Assembly (NCBI GenBank): GCA_964411505.1
Contig: CAYPLH010000018.1
Span: 1-64,000, forward strand
Length of the DNA: 64,000 nucleotides
Direction of reading: 5' to 3'
From: CAYPLH01 sp964411505
GTDB lineage: Bacteria > Bacillota > Clostridia > CAYPLH01 > DUMO01
In this document: positions 46,277 through 56,025 of the stretch, piece after piece
Position numbering within the stretch: position 1 is the first letter of the stretch
Layout: each line of letters begins with the position of its first letter
Translations under genes and position numbers: made by a program
Notes under the pieces: generated by a model
Databases searched by the model: none
The model's input: the letters and a program-made list of their open reading frames with translations, nothing else
What the model was told of the DNA's origin: nothing

Positions 46277-47311
46277 ATGATTATTGTAATGAAGCCTTCA
46301 TCGACTAGCGAAAATATACGTGAAGTTTCAACTGTTTTAGAATCGCTCGGGCTTGGAATACATGTTTCAAAAGGTACACAAAGAACAATAATTGGCGTCA
46401 TAGGTGATAAAACAGTTCTCCATAATGTTCCCCTTGAACTTATGGAAGGTGTAGAAAAGCTTGTACCCATAGTTGAGTCATATAAACTTGCTGGTAAGAC
46501 ATTCATGCCTGAAAAAAGCGAAATAGATGTCTCCGGTGTAAAAATTGGAGGCAAAGGGCTTGTGATTATGGCAGGACCATGTGCAGTAGAAAACCGCGAT
46601 CAGATATTAAATGCAGCTTTTGCAATAAAGAAAACTGGTGCACAGTTTTTAAGAGGTGGGGCATTTAAGCCAAGAACTTCTCCTTACTCGTTTCAGGGTC
46701 TTGAAGAGGAAGGTCTGAAACTTTTAAAGGAAGCAAAAGATGCTACTGGATTGCTGGTAATAACCGAAGTCACCAGTGAAAAAGCGGTTGAGGTTGCCGA
46801 TAAATATGTTGATATGTTTCAAATTGGCGCAAGAAACTCTCAAAACTTTCATCTTTTAAGGGAAGTAGGTCGTTCCAAAAAGCCTGTGCTTTTTAAGCGC
46901 GGACCTTCAACCACCATAGACGAATTTTTAAATGCAACTGAATATATTATGAGTGAAGGCAACTATAATGTGGTACTCTGTGAACGAGGTATCAGGACTT
47001 TTGAAACAGCAACAAGAAATACCCTCGATATCAGTGCTATCCCAGTTATAAACGCCTCTAGTCATCTCCCTGTTATTGTTGACCCAAGCCATGCAGCAGG
47101 AAAAGCTCAATATGTTCCTCCTTTGGCTAAAGCAGCTATTGCAGCAGGTGCCGACGGGCTAATTGTAGAAGTGCACCCCGATCCTATGTGTGCATTGTCA
47201 GATGCATCGCAGCAGTTGATGCCTGAAGATTTTGACAGGCTATGTAATGACATATCAAAAATTGCAGAGATTGTAGGAAGAGAATTTAACTATGGAAAAC
47301 AAACTTATTAA
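46277..47311 (+). CDS. aroF: 3-deoxy-7-phosphoheptulonate synthase
   Basis: A 344-residue DAHP synthase of the type I-beta class, first enzyme of the shikimate pathway (phosphoenolpyruvate plus erythrose 4-phosphate). An N-terminal ferredoxin-like regulatory domain (about 1-70) precedes the barrel. Conserved residues include MAGPCAVENRDQ, RGGAFKPRTSPYSFQG, LFKRGPSTT, VDPSHAAGK and the ExHxDP-type motif in EVHPDP. AGGAGG precedes the ATG. It overlaps tyrA by 20 bases, a tyrosine/phenylalanine unit. Confidence 0.96.
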   Translation: MIIVMKPSSTSENIREVSTVLESLGLGIHVSKGTQRTIIGVIGDKTVLHNVPLELMEGVEKLVPIVESYKLAGKTFMPEKSEIDVSGVKIGGKGLVIMAGPCAVENRDQILNAAFAIKKTGAQFLRGGAFKPRTSPYSFQGLEEEGLKLLKEAKDATGLLVITEVTSEKAVEVADKYVDMFQIGARNSQNFHLLREVGRSKKPVLFKRGPSTTIDEFLNATEYIMSEGNYNVVLCERGIRTFETATRNTLDISAIPVINASSHLPVIVDPSHAAGKAQYVPPLAKAAIAAGADGLIVEVHPDPMCALSDASQQLMPEDFDRLCNDISKIAEIVGREFNYGKQTY

Positions 47312-48488
47312 TATGCCAAATAATAAAAAAATACTAATCATAGGATTAGGGTTGATTGGTGGTTCAATAGCTAAAGCATTAAAGCAGAAGCTGGGTTTTA
47401 ATAATATAACCGCACTTGACACTAATGAAGAAACGATCAGTCACGCTCTTTATGACCGTGTAATAAAGGAAGGATTCACAACAGTAAATGACAGTATGCA
47501 AAAAAGCGACTTAGTCTTTTTGTGCACTCCCACTAAGCTTGCCAAAAAATACATAGGTGATATTTATACCAAACTGCCGCCTGGATCTTTGGTAACCGAT
47601 GTGTGCAGCACTAAAACTGAAATTGTCAAGTATGCAGATTCAATAAAATCTAAGTGGCATGAAGATTCGCCTGCTTCTAAGTATAGCTCTCACCTGTCAC
47701 CACAAAAAGCGTCCATGTTAAATGATACTCCCGCCTTTATCGGGGGACATCCTATGGTGGGCAGTGAAAGAGGGGGCTACCAAGTAAGTACAGCTCACCT
47801 GTTTGAAAATGCATACTATATTTTAACACCAACACAGAGCTCCGGATCAAAAAATGTAATTTTTATGACTGAGCTAGTTAAGGGTATGGGCGGAATACCC
47901 TTAATTTTAAAACCAGAAGAGCATGATTTTATAACTGCAGGTATCAGTCATGTACCACATATAATTGCTTCAGCGTTGGTTAATCTGGTAATGCAAAGTG
48001 AAACAGAGGATGGAAAGCTTAAGATGCTAGCAGCAGGAGGGTTTAAAGACATAACAAGAATCGCATCCTCCAGCCCACAGATGTGGGAAAATATCATATC
48101 CAGCAATTCTGAACAAATAATAAAAATTTTATCCAATTATATTTCAATACTTGATAACTTGAAGAGTGATATCTGCCAAAACAATACACATAACATATTT
48201 GAATTCTTTGAGTCAGCAAAATCTTTTAGGGATTCTGTCCCCTCCGCAATAAAGGGTTTAATTGAACCACTTGAGGAAATATATGCAGATGTTGAAGACA
48301 AGCCTGGCATAATAGGAAAAATAGCTACATTGCTCGGAGAAAATGGGATAAATATTAAAAATATTAATATCTCGAACAACAGAGAATTTGAGCAGGGATG
48401 TCTCAAAATATCCCTGCCTGATAGAAGCATGGCTGACAGGGCTTATAAACTGCTGTCCATAGAAGGTTACATAGTATACAAAAAATAA
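47292..48488 (+). CDS. tyrA: Prephenate dehydrogenase with ACT domain
   Basis: A 398-residue TyrA that oxidatively decarboxylates prephenate to 4-hydroxyphenylpyruvate. The NAD-binding loop is IIGLGLIGGSIAKAL. The catalytic histidine region GGHPMVGSERGG and SHVPHIIASAL are present. A C-terminal ACT domain (about 325-398, DKPGIIGKIATLLGENGINIKNI) probably mediates tyrosine feedback. It is coupled to aroF. Confidence 0.95.
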   Translation: MENKLINMPNNKKILIIGLGLIGGSIAKALKQKLGFNNITALDTNEETISHALYDRVIKEGFTTVNDSMQKSDLVFLCTPTKLAKKYIGDIYTKLPPGSLVTDVCSTKTEIVKYADSIKSKWHEDSPASKYSSHLSPQKASMLNDTPAFIGGHPMVGSERGGYQVSTAHLFENAYYILTPTQSSGSKNVIFMTELVKGMGGIPLILKPEEHDFITAGISHVPHIIASALVNLVMQSETEDGKLKMLAAGGFKDITRIASSSPQMWENIISSNSEQIIKILSNYISILDNLKSDICQNNTHNIFEFFESAKSFRDSVPSAIKGLIEPLEEIYADVEDKPGIIGKIATLLGENGINIKNINISNNREFEQGCLKISLPDRSMADRAYKLLSIEGYIVYKK

Positions 48489-48556
48489 ATATGCAAAACC
48501 CAGTAATTTTTGCACCATAAAATCACTTTTGCAACCCATGGGCTCTTATCTTTTTT

Positions 48557-48588
48557 ATTGTCTAGGAAAGTATACTTTCCTAGACAAT
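48557..48588. terminator. Perfect 32-bp palindrome, bidirectional terminator
   Basis: All 32 bases from 48557 to 48588 are self-complementary, centred on GTATAC and including the rex TAG stop. T runs flank both sides. It separates the converging tyrA and rex genes. Confidence 0.8.
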
Positions 48589-49245
48589 TTTGTTGCCTTT
48601 CCCTTTCTGGTTCTGAAGTTTTTCGTTTAGACAATAACCTAATACCATTAAACCATCGCTCAAATGTACATTCTCTATAACTACATCATAAGGTATTTCC
48701 AAGTCCATAGGTGAAAAGTTCCATAAGCCTTTGATACCTGCACGTGCAGCTCTTGTCGCAACCTCAGGTGTTTTTTCATAGGGAACAGTAATCATTGCAA
48801 TAGAAACTCTATGAGTTTTTACAAAATCCTCAAATTTATCCATATGCATAACTTCAATATCTTTAATTTTTTTTCCTATAATTTCAGGACGGATATCAAA
48901 TATACCTACAATCTTGTACCCTCGCTTTTCAAAGTTAGCATAGTTTGCAAGTGCCTGACCCATGTTTCCTGCTCCGAGTATAACCGTTCTATACTCATTT
49001 TGCAGCCCAAGTATCTTACCTATCTCATTATACAGTACTTCTACATTATATCCGTACCCCTGCTGTCCAAATCCTCCAAAACAGTTTAAATCTTGCCTGA
49101 TTTGAGAAGCTGTAGTTCCCATCCTGTCGCTTAATTCCTTGGATGATATACGTATAATACCTAATTTCAATAAATCCGCAAGATATCTGTAATACCTAGG
49201 TAAACGCTTAACTACCGCCATGGATACCTTTTTTTTTGAATTCAT
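48580..49245 (-). CDS. rex: Redox-sensing transcriptional repressor Rex
   Basis: About 221 residues from ATG 49245 (GAGG upstream); an upstream ATG at 49296 would add a poor N-terminal extension. The winged-helix domain contains RISSKELSDRMGTTASQIRQDL and the NADH-binding Rossmann domain VILGAGNMGQAL. Rex represses fermentation genes and is released by NADH. The gene ends inside a perfect palindrome. Confidence 0.96.
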   Translation of the reverse strand: MNSKKKVSMAVVKRLPRYYRYLADLLKLGIIRISSKELSDRMGTTASQIRQDLNCFGGFGQQGYGYNVEVLYNEIGKILGLQNEYRTVILGAGNMGQALANYANFEKRGYKIVGIFDIRPEIIGKKIKDIEVMHMDKFEDFVKTHRVSIAMITVPYEKTPEVATRAARAGIKGLWNFSPMDLEIPYDVVIENVHLSDGLMVLGYCLNEKLQNQKGKGNKIV

Positions 49246-49490
49246 AACTGCACCTCGTTTTTTTAGATTTTTGCTCGCGAAATGATTGGTACACATATTT
49301 AGTGCTTCACCCCAGACTTATCTTGCTGAACAATTTTTAGTATAATATTTATGATTCCTTTAAATTCTTAAAGTGTTGCGTTGATTAATATGGAGTGTAG
49401 CGAGATACTGTCTATAATTGTGTATTATAACACCTTTGTTATTTTATTGTCAATATTGCGTTAACATTACCCATCTGTTAAAATTGAGCT

Positions 49491-49538
49491 GTTACTGGTC
49501 ACGGGTAGCTAAGAGATATAAGGGGAGTGAACTGTAAC
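49491..49538. repeat. GTTAC-ended intergenic inverted-repeat element, copy 2
   Basis: It starts GTTACTGGTCAC and ends GTGAACTGTAAC, an imperfect 12-bp inverted repeat. Its left part is the reverse complement of the copy at 55995-56025 with few differences. It lies in the 333-base gap upstream of the ABC-F gene; no other feature is clear in that gap. Confidence 0.6.
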
Positions 49539-49578
49539 TTTAGCTTAATATTTTGTAGTTAGAAACAGGTGCCACAAA

Positions 49579-51486
49579 TTGATAGTATTAAAATGCAATA
49601 ATATTTCCTTTAGCTTTGGAACCAATAAAATACTTGAAAACGCTACTTTTAGCATAGATGAATGTGATAGAACAGGACTTGTTGGTTTAAACGGAACTGG
49701 CAAAACTACCTTGTTTAATATTATCACCGGCATATACAAGCCTGACTTAGGTAATGTTTTTATTGCCAAAAATATAAGAGTAGGATATTTGGAGCAAAAC
49801 TCAGGACTAAATCCCCAAAACAGCATTCTGGACGAGATTTTGTTAGTATATAGTGATTTAATCGAAAGTGAAAACAAAATGCGGGAGCTGGAGAACAAAA
49901 TAAGTAATGAAAAGGATCAGGAAAAACTCGATTCCCTCATTAAACAGTATGATACCGTTACTTTTGATTATTCTCATAACGGAGGGTATGAGTATAAAAG
50001 CCGTTCAAAAGGTGTATTAAAAGGGCTTGGTTTTAACGAAAATCAGTTTGAACTTAAAATATCCTCGCTGAGTGGAGGTCAAAAAACTCGTCTCGCACTG
50101 GTCAAGCTGCTTCTTTCTGAACCTGATCTTTTGCTATTGGATGAGCCAACTAATAATCTGGATATTAATGCTATAGAATGGCTTGAAGATTATTTGAAAA
50201 ATTATAAAAAATCGCTTTTTGTAATTTCCCATGACCGTTACTTTTTAGACTCAATTGCAAGCAAAATAATTGAGCTGGAAAGCTGCGAATGCACTGAGTA
50301 TGATGGTAATTACACTGAGTTTATCAAAAGAAAAGCAGAGCAAAGAAAAATCAGTCAAAAGCATTATGAGCTGCAGCAAAAAGAAATTTCCAGAATTGAA
50401 GCATTTATCGAACAGCAGAAGCAATGGAACAGAGAGCGTAATATTATTGCAGCAAGAAGCAGGCAAAAAGCGCTTAATAGAATGGAAAAGGTTAAAAAAC
50501 CCCAAAAAGCGCCTGATAAAATCAGCATTAAGTTCAAAAGCGGGGTTTCAAGTGGAAAAGATGTGCTTTTTGTAAAAAATCTTGCAAAACAATATTCATC
50601 TTTAGCGTTGTTTAAGGAAATCAACTACTCTATACATAAAAACGAGCGTGTATTTCTGATTGGACCTAATGGTTCTGGTAAATCCACCATGCTTAAGATT
50701 TTGGCTGGAGTTCTTGCGCAAACCTCAGGAAGTGTTGAATATGGTCATAATGTTAGAATGAGTTACTTTGATCAGCAGCAGGAGACATTATCAGACGAAA
50801 ACACAATTATTGAGGAAGTATGGAGTTCTAACAATAAGCTGACGCATACCGAAGTCCGGGATACGCTTGCTCTATTTCTTTTTTACGGTGAAGATGTGTT
50901 AAAGACTGTATCAACATTAAGTGGTGGCGAAAAATCTCGCGTTGCCCTAGCCAAACTTATGTTGTCAGGCTCAAACTTTCTTTTGTTGGATGAACCTACA
51001 AACCATTTGGATATTATGTCTAAGGAAGCTTTAGAGACAGCACTGTTAAATTTCGACGGAACAATACTTGCGGTATCTCATGACAGGTACTTTATAAATA
51101 AACTTGGAACACGTATTTTTGAAATTAGTCATTTGAATCTGATTGATTATGCTGGCAGCTATTCTGACTACATTAACTATAGGAAAAACTTGTCGAAGTG
51201 GGATGAACAATCCGAATCAGAAAAAAGTTCTGACTCAAAGCTTGAGTATCTTGCCGACAAAGAAGAAAAGGCAAGGCTAAGAAAACTGGAAAAGCAGCTT
51301 TTAGAAACTGAAAGCGAAATCTACTCCATAGAGGAGGAACTCGAAGCACTAAATATTAAAATGAATGACCCTTCCATACAGACAGATCATGTTGTACTTA
51401 CTGAGTTACACCAGCAAACAACAGATCTGTCACAAAAGCTTAAGACTTTGTATCTATTATGGGATGAGCTTGAATCCAGTCGATAG
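49579..51486 (+). CDS. ABC-F family ATPase
   Basis: A 635-residue protein with two ABC ATPase domains and no membrane segments. Walker A sites are GLNGTGKTT and GPNGSGKST; signatures are LSGGQKTRLAL and LSGGEKSRVAL; Walker B sites are LLLLDEPTNNLD and FLLLDEPTNHLD. The linker (about 230-310) is the charged P-site tRNA-interacting segment, and the C-terminus is a coiled coil. ABC-F proteins act on the ribosome in translation control or antibiotic protection. The start is TTG. It converges on the amidase gene with four bases between. Confidence 0.93.
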   Translation: MIVLKCNNISFSFGTNKILENATFSIDECDRTGLVGLNGTGKTTLFNIITGIYKPDLGNVFIAKNIRVGYLEQNSGLNPQNSILDEILLVYSDLIESENKMRELENKISNEKDQEKLDSLIKQYDTVTFDYSHNGGYEYKSRSKGVLKGLGFNENQFELKISSLSGGQKTRLALVKLLLSEPDLLLLDEPTNNLDINAIEWLEDYLKNYKKSLFVISHDRYFLDSIASKIIELESCECTEYDGNYTEFIKRKAEQRKISQKHYELQQKEISRIEAFIEQQKQWNRERNIIAARSRQKALNRMEKVKKPQKAPDKISIKFKSGVSSGKDVLFVKNLAKQYSSLALFKEINYSIHKNERVFLIGPNGSGKSTMLKILAGVLAQTSGSVEYGHNVRMSYFDQQQETLSDENTIIEEVWSSNNKLTHTEVRDTLALFLFYGEDVLKTVSTLSGGEKSRVALAKLMLSGSNFLLLDEPTNHLDIMSKEALETALLNFDGTILAVSHDRYFINKLGTRIFEISHLNLIDYAGSYSDYINYRKNLSKWDEQSESEKSSDSKLEYLADKEEKARLRKLEKQLLETESEIYSIEEELEALNIKMNDPSIQTDHVVLTELHQQTTDLSQKLKTLYLLWDELESSR

Positions 51487-51490
51487 GAGT

Positions 51491-52258
51491 TCATTTTGTA
51501 ACAATACTAGACACCGGACTGTCCGATTCACCGCTTTTTTCTTTGAAATATTTTATTATTCCATCTTTAATAGCGACAGCCAGTCTCAGTCTGTATTGCT
51601 CATCACGTATCTTTTCTTCTTCTGCCCTGTTGGATAAAAACCCGCACTCTACTATTACTGTTGGAGTTTTCCAGTTTTTAATAATAATAAGCCCATCACT
51701 TTTGATAAGAGCTTCTCTTTTATTTCCTGGATCCACTTGAGATTTTAACTCGCTCTGTATATGTTTTGCAAGTTTCTCACCATCCAGGCAATTGGGTGGA
51801 TAAAAAACCTGTGCACCATAATACTGCGTCTGGTTGAATTTATTAAAATGAATGCTGACAGCAATATCGGCACCTGAATTGTCCATCATATTTTTCCTGT
51901 TTTTCAGATCCTGCATTCTCTTGTTTGAAATACCTGAAGTGCCTGGAGCATAATTAAGAGTATCTTCATCACGTGTCATTAATACTTTAATGTTCTCATT
52001 TTCCAGTAAAGCCTTTAGCTTAAATGATATATCAAGATTGAGAATCTTTTCCTTTATACCACTGTAATCACTTACAGCGCCGGGATCCTCTCCCCCATGA
52101 CCGGGATCAATAAGAACTATGAGTTCATTATCTGCGTAAGGGTTTGTAACCACAGGAACTGTAGGGTCTTTAGTAAAATTAATACTATAAGCTGCTAATG
52201 ATAACATAAAAACAAGCACTATAAGAAGAACATTGCTTCTTCTAACAATAATTATCAT
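51491..52258 (-). CDS. N-acetylmuramoyl-L-alanine amidase (CwlD-like)
   Basis: A 255-residue amidase with an N-terminal membrane anchor (about residues 7-25). Catalytic motifs are LIDPGHGGEDPGAV, VSIHFNKF and VIVECGFLSN. Size fits CwlD, which makes muramic-delta-lactam in spore cortex, although a general cell-wall role is possible. It is the second such gene in the window. Confidence 0.92.
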   Translation of the reverse strand: MIIIVRRSNVLLIVLVFMLSLAAYSINFTKDPTVPVVTNPYADNELIVLIDPGHGGEDPGAVSDYSGIKEKILNLDISFKLKALLENENIKVLMTRDEDTLNYAPGTSGISNKRMQDLKNRKNMMDNSGADIAVSIHFNKFNQTQYYGAQVFYPPNCLDGEKLAKHIQSELKSQVDPGNKREALIKSDGLIIIKNWKTPTVIVECGFLSNRAEEEKIRDEQYRLRLAVAIKDGIIKYFKEKSGESDSPVSSIVTK

Positions 52259-52369
52259 GAATTAATCAACCACCTTGCTTATGCAATTGCTTCTGTTGAT
52301 ATAATATTCATCAATAGTCTGTACTATAACTACTTTGTGCATCAAGAATTTCACAAGAATCTGTTTTAA

Positions 52370-52546
52370 CTATTTATGCCAAGTTCTATATATCTCAAAA
52401 GATTCATTATTGCAATAAGTGCATTTTCTTTTTACACCTTGCCCTAATATGGTATAGTCTTTTATCCAATGGATTTTATCAATTTCGCTTGTTTCAATAA
52501 CTTTATCTGAGCCACACTGACAACAAATTAATTTAAATCTGCCCAA
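52370..52546 (-). CDS. Small zinc-ribbon-like protein
   Basis: A 58-residue protein starting at TTG 52546, directly abutting the TAG of the FAD oxidoreductase gene, with AAGGGGG six bases before. Two cysteine groups, CCQCGSD near residue 8 and CTYCNNE near 42, suggest a zinc ribbon. The tight coupling to the upstream stop argues that it is real. No family name; possibly metal-binding or a partner of the oxidoreductase. Confidence 0.65.
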   Translation of the reverse strand: MGRFKLICCQCGSDKVIETSEIDKIHWIKDYTILGQGVKRKCTYCNNESFEIYRTWHK

Positions 52547-53650
52547 CTATTGACCCCCTTTAATCAAGTGTGCAAAATTTATGTCTTCCTTAACAATCAT
52601 TTTCAATCCATTTGAAATATATTTGATTACATTAATGTTTGTTTTATAGATTAAATTTCTTACTCCAGGGGTTTTCATCAACATGAGCAGCCGGTCAAAA
52701 TCCTTGTTGGTAGCAGTATTCATAAGTGATCTGAAAACTAACAGCTCATTATTTCTTTTATGTAAATCTTTGAGTAGTTTTTTTATATCTTTTCCTTGTG
52801 CAATACTTCTACCAGTCATTACACCTGAATAAATTGCATTTAATTGTCCAAAACCTAGAAATGGTTCAATTCCTCCGCCTGCTGCTCCAATAAAATAGGT
52901 TCTTCCAACCCTATTTGTAGTTACAAACCCAGCTCTATGCGGAAGTTCCCACGATTCAACCATATTATATTTTTTCAATATTCCTCTTGATTGTAAAAAT
53001 CGTTGCCAGTAATCATTTAAATCTTCATGCTCAATGCCTTGAACAACATGAGCAATAACAGCCTTATTTTTACTATATGGCGCACAATAAATATATGCGC
53101 CATGGGTAAGATCATTATCCAGCCACATAATGATGGTATCGTCCTCAAAATCTCCTTCAAAAATTCCACCTTTAAGCCAGGTTTTCATTATTTCCTGCCA
53201 TATACCATACCGCTCAGGTGCTGACCAGTGTCCATCTGCTACCACGACATAATCAAATTCTTTCTCCAAATCCTCAGGTCTTATAAATGTATTAAATTTT
53301 ATCTGTGAATTGACCATACTATATAGCTGATTTTTAATAGAAATATCTTCTTTCCCACGAATGAAAAAGTACCCTAAAGAACCTGTCGCTGTAACCTGGT
53401 TGTTTGGTGAAATGTGTATAATCTTTTGGAATGAGTGAAGCGCGTTTAATTTTATTCCTAGTACTTTATCTATGTATTTGATAGGATCTGGATATGGACG
53501 TGAAATGAGCCCTAATAAAGCTGAAACATGAGGATGATATTCACCTATAAAATTATTGCATTCGAAAATAACAGGCTTTATGCCGTGCTTCTCCAATTCA
53601 ATTGCACATGATAGCCCAGACGTTCCCGCACCAATAATCGCTACTTCCAA
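52547..53650 (-). CDS. FAD-dependent oxidoreductase (geranylgeranyl-reductase-like)
   Basis: A 367-residue flavoprotein. The FAD-binding loop is AIIGAGTSGLSCAIELEKHG at the start, and FIGAAGGGIEPFLGFG is the second FAD-contact motif. The general plan is that of the geranylgeranyl reductase/PHBH family. The substrate is unknown. A 58-residue zinc-ribbon gene follows with no space. Confidence 0.8.
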   Translation of the reverse strand: MEVAIIGAGTSGLSCAIELEKHGIKPVIFECNNFIGEYHPHVSALLGLISRPYPDPIKYIDKVLGIKLNALHSFQKIIHISPNNQVTATGSLGYFFIRGKEDISIKNQLYSMVNSQIKFNTFIRPEDLEKEFDYVVVADGHWSAPERYGIWQEIMKTWLKGGIFEGDFEDDTIIMWLDNDLTHGAYIYCAPYSKNKAVIAHVVQGIEHEDLNDYWQRFLQSRGILKKYNMVESWELPHRAGFVTTNRVGRTYFIGAAGGGIEPFLGFGQLNAIYSGVMTGRSIAQGKDIKKLLKDLHKRNNELLVFRSLMNTATNKDFDRLLMLMKTPGVRNLIYKTNINVIKYISNGLKMIVKEDINFAHLIKGGQ

Positions 53651-53873
53651 GGATTGTACCCCTTTCGACCTTAAGCTTCATAAGATAAATCTAAGTCTTG
53701 TTTAGTTTTTACAGGATACGTCTAATTATACCCACCCAAATCCTATTCTACTATGATCCTTCTATAAACATAAATCAGTCTTGTGTCACCTGCTCTATTT
53801 TAGAAAGCAATTCACTGATTTTGTAATAGAGTATGATTTGCAGATTGCACCTACTCAATAATATTTTATTAAA

Positions 53874-55016
53874 TTAAAATCCAAAGCTAGCAATGAGAAT
53901 ACCTGCTATTAAAGCAGAACCAATGGTACTAGAGACAATAGGTCCCATTGCATGCATCAACAGGTGGTTATGTGGATTGTATTCCTGTCCTAGCTTTTGA
54001 GAAACACGCGCAGCCATAGGCATAGCAGACACGCCGGAATTACCAATCAAAGGATTTACTTTTCCTCCTGTTATTTTACACAAAAGCTTTGCTATAAGTA
54101 CACCACCAATAGTACCAAAAGAAAACGCAAACAATCCTAATAAAATGATTAAAAGGGTATGGGGGTTCAAGATTCGCTCAGCTGTGGCCGTTGCACCTAT
54201 AGAAATCCCAATTAGCAATGTCAAAATATTCAACAAATGGTTTTGCAGCGTACGGACATATCGCTCTGTAACACCACTTTCCCTAATTAGATTCCCTAAC
54301 ATCAGCATGGCTATTAATGATCCTGCCTCAGGGACTAAAACTAATGTGGCAATAGTAACACCAAGTGAAAAAATAATTTTCGTGCGACGCGATACTCTTT
54401 TTTGATGTGGCATTTCAATAATTCTTTCTTTATCTGTGGTAAGTGCCCTCATAATAGGTGGTTGAATAAGAGGAACCAATGCCATGTATGAGTAAGCTGC
54501 AATTGTAATAACCGGCAGTAAATTCGGCGCTAGAATACCCGCAGTATAAATTGAAGTTGGTCCGTCTGAGCTACCAATCATACCAATTGCGGCTGCCTCT
54601 TTGAGGCTAAAGGGCTCAATTCCAGGGATAATGCGTCCAATTAATAAAGCTCCGCCCATAGCAGCAAAAATACCAAGCTGTCCGCCCAATCCAATAAGTG
54701 CACTCTTTGGAGAAGCAACAAGAGGTCCAAAGTCAGTCATAGCACCTATGCACATAAAAATCACCGGTGGATAAATTCCTAGTTCAATTCCTTTATAAAA
54801 ATAATAAATCAAGCCACCCTCATCATAGGTAGAAAGCCCTGCCAATGGAATATTAGCAATTAACATACCAAATGCTAAAGGAAGAAGCAGTAGTGGCTCA
54901 TATTTTTTTGCTATGGCAAGATACACTAGAGTTAAAGCAATCAATACCATAATAATCTGTGGTAAACCTATTTGCATAAAGCTAAAACCGTGGGATGTTG
55001 CTCCCAATGATGTCAA
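53874..55016 (-). CDS. Na+-translocating decarboxylase beta subunit
   Basis: A 380-residue membrane protein of the OadB/GcdB/MmdB family, with about nine hydrophobic segments. Family motifs are FMCIGAMTDFGPLVASPK, AAAIGMIGSSDGPTSIY and NPLIGNSGVSAMPMAAR, which hold the Na+-coordinating residues. It couples biotin-decarboxylation to Na+ export, but the alpha, gamma and biotin carrier genes are not beside it, so it is an orphan here. Confidence 0.93.
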   Translation of the reverse strand: MTSLGATSHGFSFMQIGLPQIIMVLIALTLVYLAIAKKYEPLLLLPLAFGMLIANIPLAGLSTYDEGGLIYYFYKGIELGIYPPVIFMCIGAMTDFGPLVASPKSALIGLGGQLGIFAAMGGALLIGRIIPGIEPFSLKEAAAIGMIGSSDGPTSIYTAGILAPNLLPVITIAAYSYMALVPLIQPPIMRALTTDKERIIEMPHQKRVSRRTKIIFSLGVTIATLVLVPEAGSLIAMLMLGNLIRESGVTERYVRTLQNHLLNILTLLIGISIGATATAERILNPHTLLIILLGLFAFSFGTIGGVLIAKLLCKITGGKVNPLIGNSGVSAMPMAARVSQKLGQEYNPHNHLLMHAMGPIVSSTIGSALIAGILIASFGF

Positions 55017-55135
55017 TCAAATCCACTCCTTAATTGTTTTATATTTTAAATTGTCTCCCAGATTGCAGCAAAGCAGAAACCTTTTAAAAGGCTAGCTTGC
55101 GAAAATAAACCATTTTGCCACTTACTGGAATTCAA

Positions 55136-55777
55136 TCATATTTTTATATAGCCATCATGAACAATAATCGCATCTAGTTTATGGCCTTCTTTACACATAG
55201 GACATTCGTTTGGACTAAACAGTTGATACCCAGGTATGTCCTCATCTATAAACATAGAAAAAATTTCTTGTTCAAATTGTTTGGGAGAAGCATTAAATAA
55301 CGCTGATATCCCAATTACTATACCGCCATAATAAGAAAGACATTCTAATGCACTGTTAAGAGTTATCCCGCTGGATACAAATGATACTAACACAATTATA
55401 TTGCGATTATAAATCAATTCCTGTTTGTTACTTTGGAACATTAAATTTCTATTCGTATTGCTAATTGGCGTTACAACGTGAATTTCTCTGTCACTGTTTA
55501 CTACAGATGTTCCTGCTTGTAAAAGCTCTTCCGCTAAATATGCTCCAATTACTTCTGTTCCTTCTAAGCACACAATGGTATCCACAAGTGCGCTTGTTAA
55601 ATAAGGCAACGCCAGTTCAACTGCCACATCTCTAGCTAAAGATGCATTAGTTTTTAAATCATCTAAATCAAGATAATGAGTAGCATGAAAGTGATTGGTA
55701 GTAAAATGACCCGGAATAACATTCATGTTTATAGCCGGATTTTTAGTTAACGGAACAGTAAAAACATCCTTTTTCAT
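55136..55777 (-). CDS. Phosphoribosyltransferase-like protein
   Basis: About 213 residues from ATG 55777 (GGAG eight bases upstream). The middle has TIVCLEGTEVIGAYLAEEL and NRNIIVLVSFVSSGITLNSAL, resembling the hood and PRPP-loop of type I phosphoribosyltransferases such as OPRTase, although the acidic pair of the PRPP motif is weak. A C-terminal CPMCKEGHKL may bind metal. It lies next to the decarboxylase subunit gene on the same strand. Confidence 0.6.
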   Translation of the reverse strand: MKKDVFTVPLTKNPAINMNVIPGHFTTNHFHATHYLDLDDLKTNASLARDVAVELALPYLTSALVDTIVCLEGTEVIGAYLAEELLQAGTSVVNSDREIHVVTPISNTNRNLMFQSNKQELIYNRNIIVLVSFVSSGITLNSALECLSYYGGIVIGISALFNASPKQFEQEIFSMFIDEDIPGYQLFSPNECPMCKEGHKLDAIIVHDGYIKI

Positions 55778-55810
55778 TATCATATCTCCTTATATTATAG
55801 TTTTTATGCG

Positions 55811-55874
55811 GTGTGCTTATTATAGTTCATTTTGACTCCATATTCAAGAGTCAGCATATGGGACGCATTATGTA
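55811..55874 (+). repeat. Direct repeat, left copy
   Basis: About 64 bases nearly identical to 56272-56336, both containing TATTCAAGAGTCAGCATA. The two copies frame about 400 bases of intergenic DNA. Confidence 0.7.
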
Positions 55875-55911
55875 GGTCGCAAGACGTTTCTGTTCAGACC
55901 CTCTATAACTT

Positions 55912-56025
55912 GAGATATAACTTTCGCAATAACGGAAACTACGCTTCATTTGCAAGAGCTGTATTTCGCTAATGATTCCTAACATTGCAAAAGTTATATC
56001 TCTTTAGCTACCTGTGAACTGTAAC
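55912..56025. repeat. Inverted-repeat element and GTTAC-family copy 3
   Basis: A 19-bp inverted repeat with one mismatch (55912-55930 and 55984-56002, GAGATATAACTTTCGCAAT) forms a hairpin with a 53-base loop. It overlaps 55995-56025, the third copy of the dispersed GTTAC-family sequence. Confidence 0.6.

Noticed and set aside
49441..49480. Rex operator upstream of rex or the ABC-F gene
   Set aside because: TTGTCAA and GTTAACA half-sites occur, but the spacing does not fit the Rex consensus.
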